A stretch of 64,000 nucleotides of DNA, taken from the NCBI RefSeq assembly GCF_016888515.1, contig NZ_JAFEJK010000001.1, forward strand, positions 2,203,475 through 2,267,474, in the 5' to 3' direction. This DNA is from Shimia biformata. Lineage in GTDB: Bacteria; Pseudomonadota; Alphaproteobacteria; Rhodobacterales; Rhodobacteraceae. Position 1 is the stretch's first letter, and each line of letters starts with the position of its first letter. Positions 42,879-51,170 of the stretch are shown here, one piece after another. The position numbers were made by a program, and so were the translations under genes. Below the pieces are notes generated by a model. It was not told the origin of the DNA. It saw only the letters and a list, made by a program, of their open reading frames with translations, and did no database searches.

Positions 42879-43786
42879 CCCTTTTCACCCTGTCGCCCGA
42901 GGTAGCCACCGCCATCGACGCGGGCAAACCCATCGTGGCGCTGGAAAGCACGATCATCACCCACGGCATGCCCTGGCCGCAAAATGTCGAGATGGCCCGC
43001 AAGGTCGAGGATGTGATCCGGCAGGGCGGCGCAGTGCCCGCAACCATTGCGGTGCTTGAGGGCGAGTTGTGCATCGGCCTGACCGATGACCAGCTGATGC
43101 AACTGGCACAGGCCAAAAATGTCGCCAAGCTGTCCCGCGCCGACCTTGCCGTCTGCATGGCAACCGGCGGCAATGGCGCAACCACCGTTGCAGCCACGAT
43201 GATCGCCGCGCATCTGGCCGGAATCGCGGTCTTTGCCACCGGCGGCATCGGCGGCGTGCATAAGGGTGCCGAAGACAGCTTTGACATTTCCGCCGACCTT
43301 GGCGAACTGGCCCAGACCCCGGTGACGGTGGTGGCAGCCGGGGCGAAGGCGATCCTCGACCTGCCCAAGACGCTGGAAGTGCTGGAAACCGGCGGCGTGC
43401 CGGTGATTGTCGTCGGGCAGGACGAATTGCCCGCATTCTGGTCGCGCCAGTCCGGGCTGGCCGCGCCCCTGCGCCTTGATACCGCGGCCGAGATCGCCGC
43501 CGCCCACCTGAAACGCGCCGCGCTTGGCATCCCCGGTGGCCAGCTGATCGCCAACCCGATCCCCGCCGCGCATGAAATCCCCCGCGACCAGATGCTGCCG
43601 GTGATCGAGCAGGCCACATCCGAAGCCGAGGCCAAAGGCATCGCCGGAAAAGAGGTTACACCCTTCCTTCTGGCCCGGATTTTCGAGATCACCGAGGGCC
43701 GCTCGCTGGCGGCAAATATCGAACTGGTCCTGAACAATGCCCGGCTTGCGGCGGAAATTGCCTGCGAAATGGTCAAACAGGGTTGA
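42875..43786 (+). CDS. psuG: Pseudouridine-5'-phosphate glycosidase
   Basis: The 303-residue enzyme splits pseudouridine 5'-phosphate into uracil and ribose 5-phosphate, using a metal and an active-site lysine. It contains VALESTIITHGMPWPQNVEMAR, TGGNGATTVAATMIAAHLAGIAVFATGGIGGVH and LAANPIPAAHEIP-like text (LIANPIPAAHEI). It overlaps psuK by four bases. Together they degrade pseudouridine from turned-over RNA. Confidence 0.95.
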   Translation: MTLFTLSPEVATAIDAGKPIVALESTIITHGMPWPQNVEMARKVEDVIRQGGAVPATIAVLEGELCIGLTDDQLMQLAQAKNVAKLSRADLAVCMATGGNGATTVAATMIAAHLAGIAVFATGGIGGVHKGAEDSFDISADLGELAQTPVTVVAAGAKAILDLPKTLEVLETGGVPVIVVGQDELPAFWSRQSGLAAPLRLDTAAEIAAAHLKRAALGIPGGQLIANPIPAAHEIPRDQMLPVIEQATSEAEAKGIAGKEVTPFLLARIFEITEGRSLAANIELVLNNARLAAEIACEMVKQG

Positions 43787-43867
43787 AATATTGACGCCCC
43801 GCCCGGTTCGAGATTGAACGCAGGGTTCCAATTGCTTACCTAGGGCAAAGACACTCGCAGGACTCCG

Positions 43868-44551
43868 ATGACCACCCCGTTTGACGAAAAACCCCGCCGC
43901 CCAGGACTGTTCGCGCGTCTGCGTGCCAGTTTCCTGACGGGCATCGTCGTCATCCTGCCCGTGGCCCTGACCATCTGGCTGATCTGGACGCTTGCGGGCT
44001 GGGTCGACGGGTTTGTCCTGCCGCTGATTCCGGAAACCATCAAGCCCGAGAAATACATCGGCATCAACCTGCGCGGCGTTGGTGTGATCATCTTCCTGAT
44101 CTTCACCATCATCGTCGGCTGGATCGCCAAGGGGCTGCTCGGGCGGTCGCTGATCCACTGGGCCGAAGGGCTGGTCAGCCGCATGCCGGTGGTGCGCTCG
44201 ATCTATTCCGGCGTGAAACAGATCGCCGAAACCGTTTTTGCCCAGACCGAGCGCAGCTTTGAAAAGGCCTGCCTGATCGAATACCCGCGCAAGGGCATCT
44301 GGGCGATCGGCTTCATTTCGACCGATGCCAAGGGCGAGGTCAGGGACCGCGCCACCACCGCCGGCGACCTTGTCGGTGTCTTTGTCCCGACCACGCCGAA
44401 CCCGACCTCGGGCTTCCTGCTGTTCTTCCCCAAGGAAGACGTGATCGAACTGGACATGACGCTGGAAGACGCTGCCAAGCTGGTGATCTCGGCCGGGCTG
44501 GTCTACCCGAACAAGAAAGACCCCCGAAAGCCGCTCGAGAAAAAGGCCTGA
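43868..44551 (+). CDS. DUF502 family membrane protein
   Basis: The 227-residue protein matches DUF502, integral membrane proteins with two N-terminal membrane segments (SFLTGIVVILPVALTIWLIW and GVGVIIFLIFTIIVGWIA) and a cytoplasmic part with the conserved LIEYPRKGIWAIGFIS and PTTPNPTSGFLLFFPKEDV. Function is unknown. It lies 81 bases downstream of psuG and probably has its own promoter. A repeat element separates it from bdhA, which is convergent. Confidence 0.87.
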   Translation: MTTPFDEKPRRPGLFARLRASFLTGIVVILPVALTIWLIWTLAGWVDGFVLPLIPETIKPEKYIGINLRGVGVIIFLIFTIIVGWIAKGLLGRSLIHWAEGLVSRMPVVRSIYSGVKQIAETVFAQTERSFEKACLIEYPRKGIWAIGFISTDAKGEVRDRATTAGDLVGVFVPTTPNPTSGFLLFFPKEDVIELDMTLEDAAKLVISAGLVYPNKKDPRKPLEKKA

Positions 44552-44564
44552 TCGCCCTTTTCCT

Positions 44565-44629
44565 CTTGCCAAAAATACCTCGGGGGAGGCTTGAAAACGA
44601 ACCGTTTTCAAGCCGGGGGCAGCGCCCCC
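44565..44629. repeat. Intergenic motif copy 2 plus two perfect hairpins
   Basis: CTTGCCAAAAATACCTCGGGGG (44565-44586) is a variant of the motif at 40851 and 59801. Directly after it, GGCTTGAAAACG (44588-44599) and CGTTTTCAAGCC (44603-44614) form a perfect 12-base inverted repeat with a three-base loop. GGGGGC and GCCCCC (44615-44620 and 44624-44629) then form a second hairpin. The block lies between the ends of the convergent DUF502 and bdhA genes and may work as a terminator in both directions, although only weak T tracts follow. Confidence 0.6.
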
Positions 44630-44644
44630 TTATCCCTGTTTACA

Positions 44645-45418
44645 TCAAAGCGCGGTCCAGCCGCCATCCACCGAAATCGTGGTGCCGGTGATCTGATCCG
44701 CCGCAGCCGAACACAGGAACACGGTGGTGCCGCCGATCTGTTCGACCGTGGCGAATTCTTTTGACGGTTGCCGGGTCAGCATGACGTTCTTGACCACGTC
44801 TTCGCGGCTCATGTTGTATTCGCGCATGGTGTCGGGGATCTGCGCCTCGACCAGCGGGGTCAGCACGTAGCCCGGACAGATCGCATTGGCGGTGATCGCC
44901 TCTTGCGCGGTTTCCAGCGCCACGGTCTTGGTCATGCCCACAACCCCGTGCTTGGCCGCGATATAGGCCGATTTGAACGGCGACGCGGTCAGACCGTGGG
45001 CCGAGGCGATATTCACCACCCGGCCCCAGCCGCGTTCCCGCATATAGGGCAGCGCCGCGGCGGTGGTGTGGAAGGCCGAGTTCATGTTGATCGCGATGAT
45101 CGCGTCCCATTTCTCGACCGGAAACTCGTCGATTGGCGCGACATGCTGGATACCGGCGTTATTGACCAGGATGTCACAGCCGCCCGCGTCCTTAACCAGG
45201 TCGCGGCAGGCATCGCCCTTGGACATGTCGGCCTGGATATAACGCGCGGTGACGCCGAACTCTTCCGCGATCGAGGCCGCCAGCGCGTGATCCTCGTCCC
45301 GGTTGGTAAAGCTGTTCAGAACCACATCCGCCCCGGCCCGCGCCAGTTCCCGCGCAACGCCAAGCCCGATCCCGGAATTCGACCCTGTGATGATCGCGGT
45401 TTTGCCTTTCAATGACAT
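44645..45418 (-). CDS. bdhA: 3-hydroxybutyrate dehydrogenase
   Basis: The 257-residue short-chain dehydrogenase interconverts 3-hydroxybutyrate and acetoacetate with NAD. The Rossmann loop TGSNSGIGLGVA is near residue 12, NNAGIQHVAPI binds the nicotinamide, and the catalytic residues are S in VNIASAHGL and the Y-x3-K of SAYIAAKHGV. ICPGYVLTPLVEAQIPD and the C-terminal TISVDGGWTAL match bdhA. ATG 45418 follows a GGGGG stretch; the frame to 45475 is longer but not supported. It serves breakdown of stored polyhydroxybutyrate. Confidence 0.9.
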   Translation of the reverse strand: MSLKGKTAIITGSNSGIGLGVARELARAGADVVLNSFTNRDEDHALAASIAEEFGVTARYIQADMSKGDACRDLVKDAGGCDILVNNAGIQHVAPIDEFPVEKWDAIIAINMNSAFHTTAAALPYMRERGWGRVVNIASAHGLTASPFKSAYIAAKHGVVGMTKTVALETAQEAITANAICPGYVLTPLVEAQIPDTMREYNMSREDVVKNVMLTRQPSKEFATVEQIGGTTVFLCSAAADQITGTTISVDGGWTAL

Positions 45419-45552
45419 GTCTGCCCCCTTCAAGATTCTTGTCGGGCGCATCCTATCATGCTGCAGGCGCAACATAAGGGGACAAACTGCCCTTACGTAT
45501 TTCCACCAATGGCTGGCCGGGGTGGGGTCGACGCCCGGACACTGCGCACCCC

Positions 45553-45578
45553 AAAAAAAACCCCGGCCGAAGCCGGGG
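45553..45578 (-). terminator. Rho-independent terminator, minus strand only
   Basis: The stem of seven GC-rich pairs (45561-45567 with 45572-45578) closed by the stable tetraloop UUCG on the minus strand is followed by eight U residues from 45560 to 45553. The opposite strand has no T tract, so it acts in one direction. Confidence 0.85.
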
Positions 45579-45627
45579 TATAGTCATTGAGGCAGGTTTC
45601 ATACAGGCAAGAAACCTATCGAGCAGT
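45553..45627 (-). ncRNA. Candidate small RNA, about 75 nt, with its own promoter and terminator
   Basis: On the minus strand a promoter (45634-45662) would start transcription near 45627. The predicted RNA has a hairpin with perfect 7-bp stem AGGTTTC/GAAACCT (45611-45617 and 45594-45600, loop of ten bases), a short link and then a terminator hairpin CCCCGGC-TTCG-GCCGGGG (45578-45561) followed by eight U residues (45560-45553). The U tract exists only on this strand. No gene on the minus strand ends here, so a terminator without a gene is itself informative. An alternative is a bdhA leader with attenuation, since bdhA begins 135 bases downstream. I do not recognise an RNA family. Confidence 0.68.
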
Positions 45628-45633
45628 GCCACC

Positions 45634-45662
45634 TTTATAAGCAATCCCTCGCTCTGATCCAA
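45634..45662 (-). promoter_or_regulatory. Sigma70-type promoter of the candidate small RNA
   Basis: Read on the minus strand, TTGGAT (45662-45657) and TATAAA (45639-45634) are separated by 17 bases, matching the TTGACA and TATAAT boxes at 4 and 5 of 6 positions. Start at about 45627 (A) follows. Confidence 0.62.
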
Positions 45663-45741
45663 GCTAAAAGTTTGATAAGGCTTGAAACCCTCGTTAGCTT
45701 GGCGGCCAACAAAACAAGGCAAGAGCGGGATTGTACCGGAT

Positions 45742-47553
45742 ATGACACCACATTGTTTCACCCCGAAACGGATGCTCTCGGCGCTGACAGCCGTGATTCT
45801 TATGGCTGGAACGGCGGTCGCGGAACCGGCGCACGGGATCGCGATGTATGGTGCGCCCGCGCTTCCCGCCGATTACACCGCCCTGCCCTATGCCAACCCC
45901 GATGCCCCCAAGGGCGGGCGAATTGTCTGGGGGAACACCGGTGGATTCGATTCGCTGAACCCGTTTGTGCTGAAAGGGAACGTGCCGTGGCAGATGCGAT
46001 TCATCGCCTACGAATCGCTGATGGGCCGATCCTGGGACGAACCCTTCACCCTTTACGGGCTGCTTGCGGAAACCGTCGAGACCGGGCCAAACCGCGAATG
46101 GGTCGAGTTCACGCTGCGCCCCGAGGCGCGGTTTTCCGATGGCAGCCCGGTCACCGTCGAAGACGTGATCTGGAGCTACGAAACGCTGGGGACAGAAGGC
46201 CACCCGCGCTACCTGGGCTTCTGGGGCAAGGTCGGGAAGATCGAACAGACCGGCGAACGGTCCGTGCGGCTCACGTTCAACACAGAGGATCGCGAACTGG
46301 CGCTGATTGCCGGGCTGCGTCCGATCCTGAAAAAGGCGCAGTTCGAGGGCAAGGCGCTGGACGGCGACCCGCTGCGCGACATTCCCATCGGCACCGCGCC
46401 TTACGTGGTCACCGATGTCGATCCCGGCCGTCAGGTCACGCTGAAACGCAACCCCGATTACTGGGGCAACGACCTGTCGTTCCGGCGCGGCACCCACAAT
46501 TTCGACGAAATCCGCATTGATTTCTATGGCGATGGCGACGTGCAATTCGAGGCGTTCAAGGCAGGCGAACTCAGCTTTATCCGCGAGTTCAACGCCGAAG
46601 CCTGGGCATCGCGCTATGACTTCCCGCGCGCGCAGGCGGGCGATGTCATCAAGACCGAGATCCCGCATCAGAAACCCTCGGGCATGACCGGGTTTGCCTT
46701 CAACACCCGCCGCGCACCGTTTGACGATATCCGCGTGCGCGACGCGCTGATCCATGCCTTCAACTTCGAGTTCATCAACGACACGATGACCGGATCGCGC
46801 CAGCCGCGCATCACGTCCTATTTCTCGGGCTCGCAACTGGCTTATGGCGAAGGCGCGCCCGAGGGTGCCGAACTGGCGCTGCTGCAAACGCTGGAGGATT
46901 TGCCGCCGGGCACGCTTGAGGGATACGGGTTGCCGCAATCCGATGGCTCGCTCAGGAACCGCAGGAACATGCGCAAGGCGGTGCAGCTTCTTGAGGACGC
47001 GGGCTGGTCGGCCGAGGGCGGCACCCTGCGCAATGCCGCCGGGGACCCGTTCCGCATGGAAATCCTGCTGCGTCAGGGCGACCAGCAAGACAAGGCGATC
47101 ATGGACCTTTACGTGAAATCGCTGGAACAGCTTGGCATCGACGCCACCGTCACGCTGGTCGATGACGCGCAGTTCACCGAACGCGAAACCGCGTTTGACT
47201 ATGACATGATCGACTATCGCCGCTCATTGTCGCTGAGCCCCGGCAATGAGCAATGGCTTTACTGGGGACAGGAATCGGCGACGCAGAACGGATCACCCAA
47301 CCTTGCCGGGGTCGCGTCCCCGGCGGTGGACGCGCTGATCGACCGTTTGCTGACCTCGGAAAGCCATGAGGATTTCGTGACCACCGCGCAGGCACTGGAC
47401 CGGGTGCTGACCGCCGGGCGCTACGTGATCCCGATCTGGCAGTTCTCGGTGGGGCGGATTGCCCATGTGAAAGAGCTGAAACACCCCGACTATATCCCGA
47501 TCTATGGCGACGGGGTGGACTGGATGCCGGGTGTGTGGTGGTGGGAGGATTGA
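45742..47553 (+). CDS. Extracellular solute-binding protein, family 5 (YejA-like peptide importer)
   Basis: The 603-residue periplasmic binding protein has a signal peptide (PKRMLSALTAVILMAGTAVAEP) and a family 5 fold: PDAPKGGRIVWGNTGGFDSLNPF, VEFTLRPEARFSDGSPVTVEDV, the long ligand-binding region, and a tryptophan-rich C-terminus. The motif GGFDSLNPFVLKG is typical of the YejA subtype, which imports longer peptides or microcin C. No permease is adjacent; the transporter genes at 1-2827 are of the same class but 43 kb away. ATG 45742 is preferred because it gives the signal peptide directly; the frame is open from TTG 45682. Confidence 0.9.
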   Translation: MTPHCFTPKRMLSALTAVILMAGTAVAEPAHGIAMYGAPALPADYTALPYANPDAPKGGRIVWGNTGGFDSLNPFVLKGNVPWQMRFIAYESLMGRSWDEPFTLYGLLAETVETGPNREWVEFTLRPEARFSDGSPVTVEDVIWSYETLGTEGHPRYLGFWGKVGKIEQTGERSVRLTFNTEDRELALIAGLRPILKKAQFEGKALDGDPLRDIPIGTAPYVVTDVDPGRQVTLKRNPDYWGNDLSFRRGTHNFDEIRIDFYGDGDVQFEAFKAGELSFIREFNAEAWASRYDFPRAQAGDVIKTEIPHQKPSGMTGFAFNTRRAPFDDIRVRDALIHAFNFEFINDTMTGSRQPRITSYFSGSQLAYGEGAPEGAELALLQTLEDLPPGTLEGYGLPQSDGSLRNRRNMRKAVQLLEDAGWSAEGGTLRNAAGDPFRMEILLRQGDQQDKAIMDLYVKSLEQLGIDATVTLVDDAQFTERETAFDYDMIDYRRSLSLSPGNEQWLYWGQESATQNGSPNLAGVASPAVDALIDRLLTSESHEDFVTTAQALDRVLTAGRYVIPIWQFSVGRIAHVKELKHPDYIPIYGDGVDWMPGVWWWED

Positions 47554-47568
47554 ACTGAAATCTTGCGC

Positions 47569-47645
47569 GTCCGGCAACGCCGGACAGCCCCCGACCGCCC
47601 CCATGGGCGGGGGCTTCACCCCCACCCGCGGTCGGGGGCTGTCCG
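47569..47645. repeat. Palindromic element between two convergent genes
   Basis: GTCCGGC/GCCGGAC (47569-47575, 47579-47585) forms a hairpin. A 16-base inverted repeat CGGACAGCCCCCGACC (47581-47596) and GGTCGGGGGCTGTCCG (47630-47645) encloses an inner stem GCCCCC/GGGGGC (47597-47602, 47609-47614). It fills the 103-base gap between the ends of the binding-protein gene and the P450 gene. It may stop transcription from both sides, or be a mobile repeat; no coding frame is present. Confidence 0.65.
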
Positions 47646-47656
47646 AACCGAATCTC

Positions 47657-49006
47657 CTACCGCCTTTCCAACCGCAACCATATCCCCTTGTCCGAGCGCA
47701 CGGTCAGATGCGCCACCGGCATCGGGTCCCGCCCCTCGACTCGGGTGACGCGGTAAGCCGCAAGCAGTTTCGACAGGATCAGCGGCCCCTCGACCATGGC
47801 GAACCCGGCCCCGGTGCAGACCCGTGACCCAGCGGAAAACGGGACATAGGCGTCGCGCATGCAGGTCTTGCCGTTTTCAGTCCCCCAGCGCGTCGGGTCG
47901 AACCCGTCCGGGTTGTCCCACAGCCGTTCGTGGCGGTGCAGGTGCCAGGGCGAGATCACCATCTGCGAGCCCTTCGGCACATCCCGGTCCCGGAAGTGTT
48001 CAGGACAGGTCGCCTGCCGCACCATCATCGGCACCGGCGGGTAAAGGCGCAGCGCCTCGCGAAAGACATCGCGGCTGAGGCGCAGTTTCGGCATGACCCT
48101 GAAGTCACAGCCCTCAAGCGCCGCCGCCTCTTGCGCCACCTTCTCCTGCCAGTCTGGATAAAGCGCCATCAAGTAGAGCGTCCAGGCCAGCGCCGAGGCG
48201 CTGGTTTCATGGCCCGCCAGAAAGAAGATCGCCACCTGATCGACCATCTCTTCGGCGCTGAACGTCTCGCCCGTTTCGGGGTCGCGCGTGGTCATGATCT
48301 TGGTCGCCAGATCGTCGGGCGCGGTGCCCGCCGTGATTTCGGCCATGCGCTGATCGGTCAGCTGCGCGATCAGGGCGCGGATGGATTTGGCTGTCGCCCG
48401 CGTGTCCTTGCGGAAGAACCGCGGCATCCATTTCGGCAGCGGCACGAAAGCGGCGATGTTCAGGATCGGCTGGCTGCGCTGATACTGGCGGAACTGGGAA
48501 AACACCTGCCCCGCGACCTCGTGTTCGATCGGGATCGAAAACAGCGTGCGAAAGATCACATCCGCCGCCGCATGGCTGGTTTCTTCCTCGATCTCGACCG
48601 GCGCGCCGGTCCGGTGCGCCAGCCGCGCCACCATCGCATCCGCCGCCTGCCACATGGCCGGAAACGTGTCGCGCAGCCGCCCGCCTTCAAAGGCCGGGTC
48701 GATGATGCGGCGCTGGCGTTTCCAGACCGCGCCATTTGTCAGAAAGACCGAGTTGCCCAAGAGGGGCCGAAGCCCCTCGCTCACCCGGCCCGATTTGGGG
48801 AAATCGTCGGGGCGATCCTTCAGAACGGTTTTCACCAGATCGGGCTGGTTCAGCAGGAAAGACCGGAAGAACGGCGTCCTGAACTCGGCCATCCACGCCC
48901 GGTAAAGCCGCGCGGGCTGGGCCGACAGGATGTCCTGCCGGAACAGGCGCACATAGCGCAATAGCGACACGCGGTCTTCGCGAGAGGGGGGCTTGGGCGG
49001 GATCAT
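47657..49006 (-). CDS. Cytochrome P450
   Basis: The 449-residue monooxygenase has all the landmarks: AGHETS in the I helix, ExxR in EALRLYPPVP, and the heme loop FSAGSRVCTGAG with C397 as the proximal ligand. Substrate is unknown; the ferredoxin and reductase it needs are not adjacent. It is the last gene behind a membrane hydrolase whose stop overlaps its ATG at 49006 (ATGA), which ties the two functionally. The N-terminus has no signal or long membrane anchor, as expected for a soluble bacterial P450. Confidence 0.93.
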   Translation of the reverse strand: MIPPKPPSREDRVSLLRYVRLFRQDILSAQPARLYRAWMAEFRTPFFRSFLLNQPDLVKTVLKDRPDDFPKSGRVSEGLRPLLGNSVFLTNGAVWKRQRRIIDPAFEGGRLRDTFPAMWQAADAMVARLAHRTGAPVEIEEETSHAAADVIFRTLFSIPIEHEVAGQVFSQFRQYQRSQPILNIAAFVPLPKWMPRFFRKDTRATAKSIRALIAQLTDQRMAEITAGTAPDDLATKIMTTRDPETGETFSAEEMVDQVAIFFLAGHETSASALAWTLYLMALYPDWQEKVAQEAAALEGCDFRVMPKLRLSRDVFREALRLYPPVPMMVRQATCPEHFRDRDVPKGSQMVISPWHLHRHERLWDNPDGFDPTRWGTENGKTCMRDAYVPFSAGSRVCTGAGFAMVEGPLILSKLLAAYRVTRVEGRDPMPVAHLTVRSDKGIWLRLERR

Positions 49007-50250
49007 GAGACCGAGGTGTATTTGTTGAGCGGCTTGGTCAGGCGCGATTTTGACGGTTTGCGGTCGGCAAAACGCGCAGCCAGCGTCTGCGGCCCGGCGG
49101 TCACGCGGAAATAGTCATAGTCGCCAGGACTGCCGGGAAGATTGTCGAAGGCGCAGAGATACTGGAAATGCAGCCGGAAGAAGCGCCAGCGCAACTCTTG
49201 CCAGCGCGCCGGGCTGAGGGTCTGGGTAAAAGCGGCCGAGATCACCAGCGGCCAGCGCTGATCCGGCGGCGCAACACCCGAGACCGCAACGGGATCGCAA
49301 AGCGCAAAGGCGCAACCATCCCCCGGCGCGGTGACGTCGATCCAGGTAAGGTCATCGCACGTCGACAGGAACCGCAAATCCGCCCTCAGCCGCGTGGCAT
49401 CCGGCAGGAAGGACACCATCGGCACCACCTGCCCCAGCGACAGGAACCCCAGCGCGGGGCCATCCGGGGGCACCCGTCCCGCCCGGATCAGGTTGGAAAG
49501 AACCGACACCGCCAGATGCGCGCCCGAGGAATGGCCGACAACCAGAACCTCATCCGCATCCGTGGTCAATGCGGCGGAAATGGCATCGGCGAACTCTGCC
49601 ATGCGCGCCTCAAGTTCCGGCGGGTTGGCACCGCGCGTCCGGGCGCCATAGGCGTAGTCATGCATCAGGTAATAGGCAAAGAACCTGCCATCCTGCCGCC
49701 GGAACCAGCGCAGGATCGCGATGAACAGGATCGCGCCGACCGTCCAGCCCGCAAGCGACGACACCAAGGGCGGAAGGATCGACGGGCTGGCCCAAGTGAC
49801 GGCCTTCGCCATGCCCATTGCCGCAATCGCCGCAATCAGCGCCTGAAGGATCAGAAAGCCCACCGGGTAAAGCGCGGCAATCACCGGCCCTTTTCGTAAG
49901 CGCATCAGCCGCCACAGCGACCCGGTCGACATATAGGTCCAGGCGGTGCGCAGAAGCTGCCAATAGGTCGCGCCGATCCCCTGTTCCATGCTGTCGCGCA
50001 CGATGTCGGACCAGACCAGAACCTCGATATCGGCCTCGGTTTCATGGCCTTCGATCCTGCCGTGAACATGCCAGCCGAAAGCGCCGCCAGAAGGTTTCGG
50101 CGACAGCGACACCTCATAGCCCGATATCTTCGCCTGATCTGCGCCTTCCGTGCGATAGAGTTCCCGATACCGGCGCGGCGGAATCGGGTCGTAGCCGGGG
50201 ATATAGAACACCCGGCGCCGTTTGACGGTTGTGTTGGACTGGTCGCTCAT
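49003..50250 (-). CDS. Membrane-anchored alpha/beta hydrolase, function unknown
   Basis: The 415-residue protein opens with a strand VFYIPGYDPIPPRRY, has two or more hydrophobic segments (about residues 125-185, including ALYPVGFLILQALIAAIAAMG and AGWTVGAILFIAILRWF), and then a nucleophile elbow VLVVGHSSGAHLAVSV near residue 240, the GxSxG of the alpha/beta hydrolase fold. I cannot name a substrate. Its stop overlaps the P450 start (ATGA), and ccdA lies 51 bases upstream on the same strand. Sequence context suggests modification of a lipid or hydrophobic compound together with the P450, but this is inference. Confidence 0.65.
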   Translation of the reverse strand: MSDQSNTTVKRRRVFYIPGYDPIPPRRYRELYRTEGADQAKISGYEVSLSPKPSGGAFGWHVHGRIEGHETEADIEVLVWSDIVRDSMEQGIGATYWQLLRTAWTYMSTGSLWRLMRLRKGPVIAALYPVGFLILQALIAAIAAMGMAKAVTWASPSILPPLVSSLAGWTVGAILFIAILRWFRRQDGRFFAYYLMHDYAYGARTRGANPPELEARMAEFADAISAALTTDADEVLVVGHSSGAHLAVSVLSNLIRAGRVPPDGPALGFLSLGQVVPMVSFLPDATRLRADLRFLSTCDDLTWIDVTAPGDGCAFALCDPVAVSGVAPPDQRWPLVISAAFTQTLSPARWQELRWRFFRLHFQYLCAFDNLPGSPGDYDYFRVTAGPQTLAARFADRKPSKSRLTKPLNKYTSVS

Positions 50251-50301
50251 CCCTGCCTCGTTTGCCCCATGATACCAAGGGATTGGGGCATGAACAGGGC
50301 C

Positions 50302-51054
50302 TTATCCAAGCGTCGCGAGGGCGGGGAAGGTTTCCAGAAGCCAATAGGAAAAGGCCGAAAAGCCGCCCGTCAGCATCAACAGGCCAATGGTCCACAGCAA
50401 CAGGCCCATCACCCGCTCGATCTGTTCCATGTGGCGCTTCATCCAGCCCATCACCCCGCCAAGACGCGGCAGGAAGGCGGCGACCAGCAGGAAAGGAATG
50501 CCCAGCCCGGCGGCATAGACCGCCAGAAGCATCGTCCCTCGCGCGACCGAGCTTTCGGAGGCCGCCAAGGACAGGATCGCGCCCAGTTGCGGGCCGATGC
50601 AGGGGGTCCAGCCAAAGGCGAAGGCCAGGCCAAGGATATAGGCGCCAAAGGCGCTGCCACCCTGATCGCCGACATCCAGCCGCGCTTCGCGGTCAAGGAA
50701 ACCGATCCGGTAAATGCCGATGAAATGCGCCCCGAAGATCATCACGAGGATGCCCGCAACCGTGTTGAACCAGCTTTGATACTGCAGGAACATCGTGCCA
50801 ATGGCCGAGGCCGTGAACCCCAGAAGCAGGAACACCGTCGACAGCCCCAGCACAAAGAACAGCGCGGCAAACAGTGCCTTGTTGCGCCCGGTTTCGCCCC
50901 GGTTCAGATCGTTCAGCGACACCCCGCTCATATAGGCCAGGTAGGGCGGCACGATGGGCAGGACGCATGGGGACAGGAACGAGATCACGCCGGCAGTCAG
51001 CGCAATCAGCAGGGCGGGCAGAAGGCTCGCGTCGATGATATCGAATCCGAACAT
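50302..51054 (-). CDS. ccdA: Cytochrome c biogenesis protein CcdA
   Basis: The 250-residue inner-membrane thiol-electron carrier has six hydrophobic segments with the two key cysteines in SFLSPCVLPIVPPY (near residue 30) and AFGWTPCIGPQLG. It passes reducing power from thioredoxin to periplasmic disulfide reductases for heme attachment. It is of the short CcdA type rather than DsbD. The TusA-like gene is transcribed divergently 116 bases away. The hydrolase and P450 genes follow downstream in the same direction. Confidence 0.92.
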   Translation of the reverse strand: MFGFDIIDASLLPALLIALTAGVISFLSPCVLPIVPPYLAYMSGVSLNDLNRGETGRNKALFAALFFVLGLSTVFLLLGFTASAIGTMFLQYQSWFNTVAGILVMIFGAHFIGIYRIGFLDREARLDVGDQGGSAFGAYILGLAFAFGWTPCIGPQLGAILSLAASESSVARGTMLLAVYAAGLGIPFLLVAAFLPRLGGVMGWMKRHMEQIERVMGLLLWTIGLLMLTGGFSAFSYWLLETFPALATLG

Positions 51055-51170
51055 GAAACCGCTTTAGACCATGGATCGGCAAAGGTCACGGGGCGCGGTT
51101 GTCACATCCCCGTGCCCCCCTTGAAACAAGCCTGTGGACAGGGCGAAACCCAGACCCTATCTGTCGAAAC

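Larger units (their letters stand above)
45419..45741. other. 323-base intergenic region between bdhA and the substrate-binding protein
   Basis: bdhA reads to the left and the peptide-binding protein to the right from this region. Its most notable content is the candidate small RNA at 45553-45627 with promoter to 45662, on the minus strand. I see no protein-coding frame with a credible start. The left third (45419-45552) could hold the bdhA promoter. Confidence 0.6.

Noticed and set aside
42584-44611. 675-residue open frame antisense to psuK, psuG and DUF502
   Set aside because: All three sense genes have clear family motifs and a coupled ATGA overlap.
45672-46520. 282-residue plus-strand frame overlapping the start of the peptide-binding protein
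   Set aside because: It is out of frame with the family 5 binding protein, which has a signal peptide and full fold, and is arginine-rich as a shifted frame would be.
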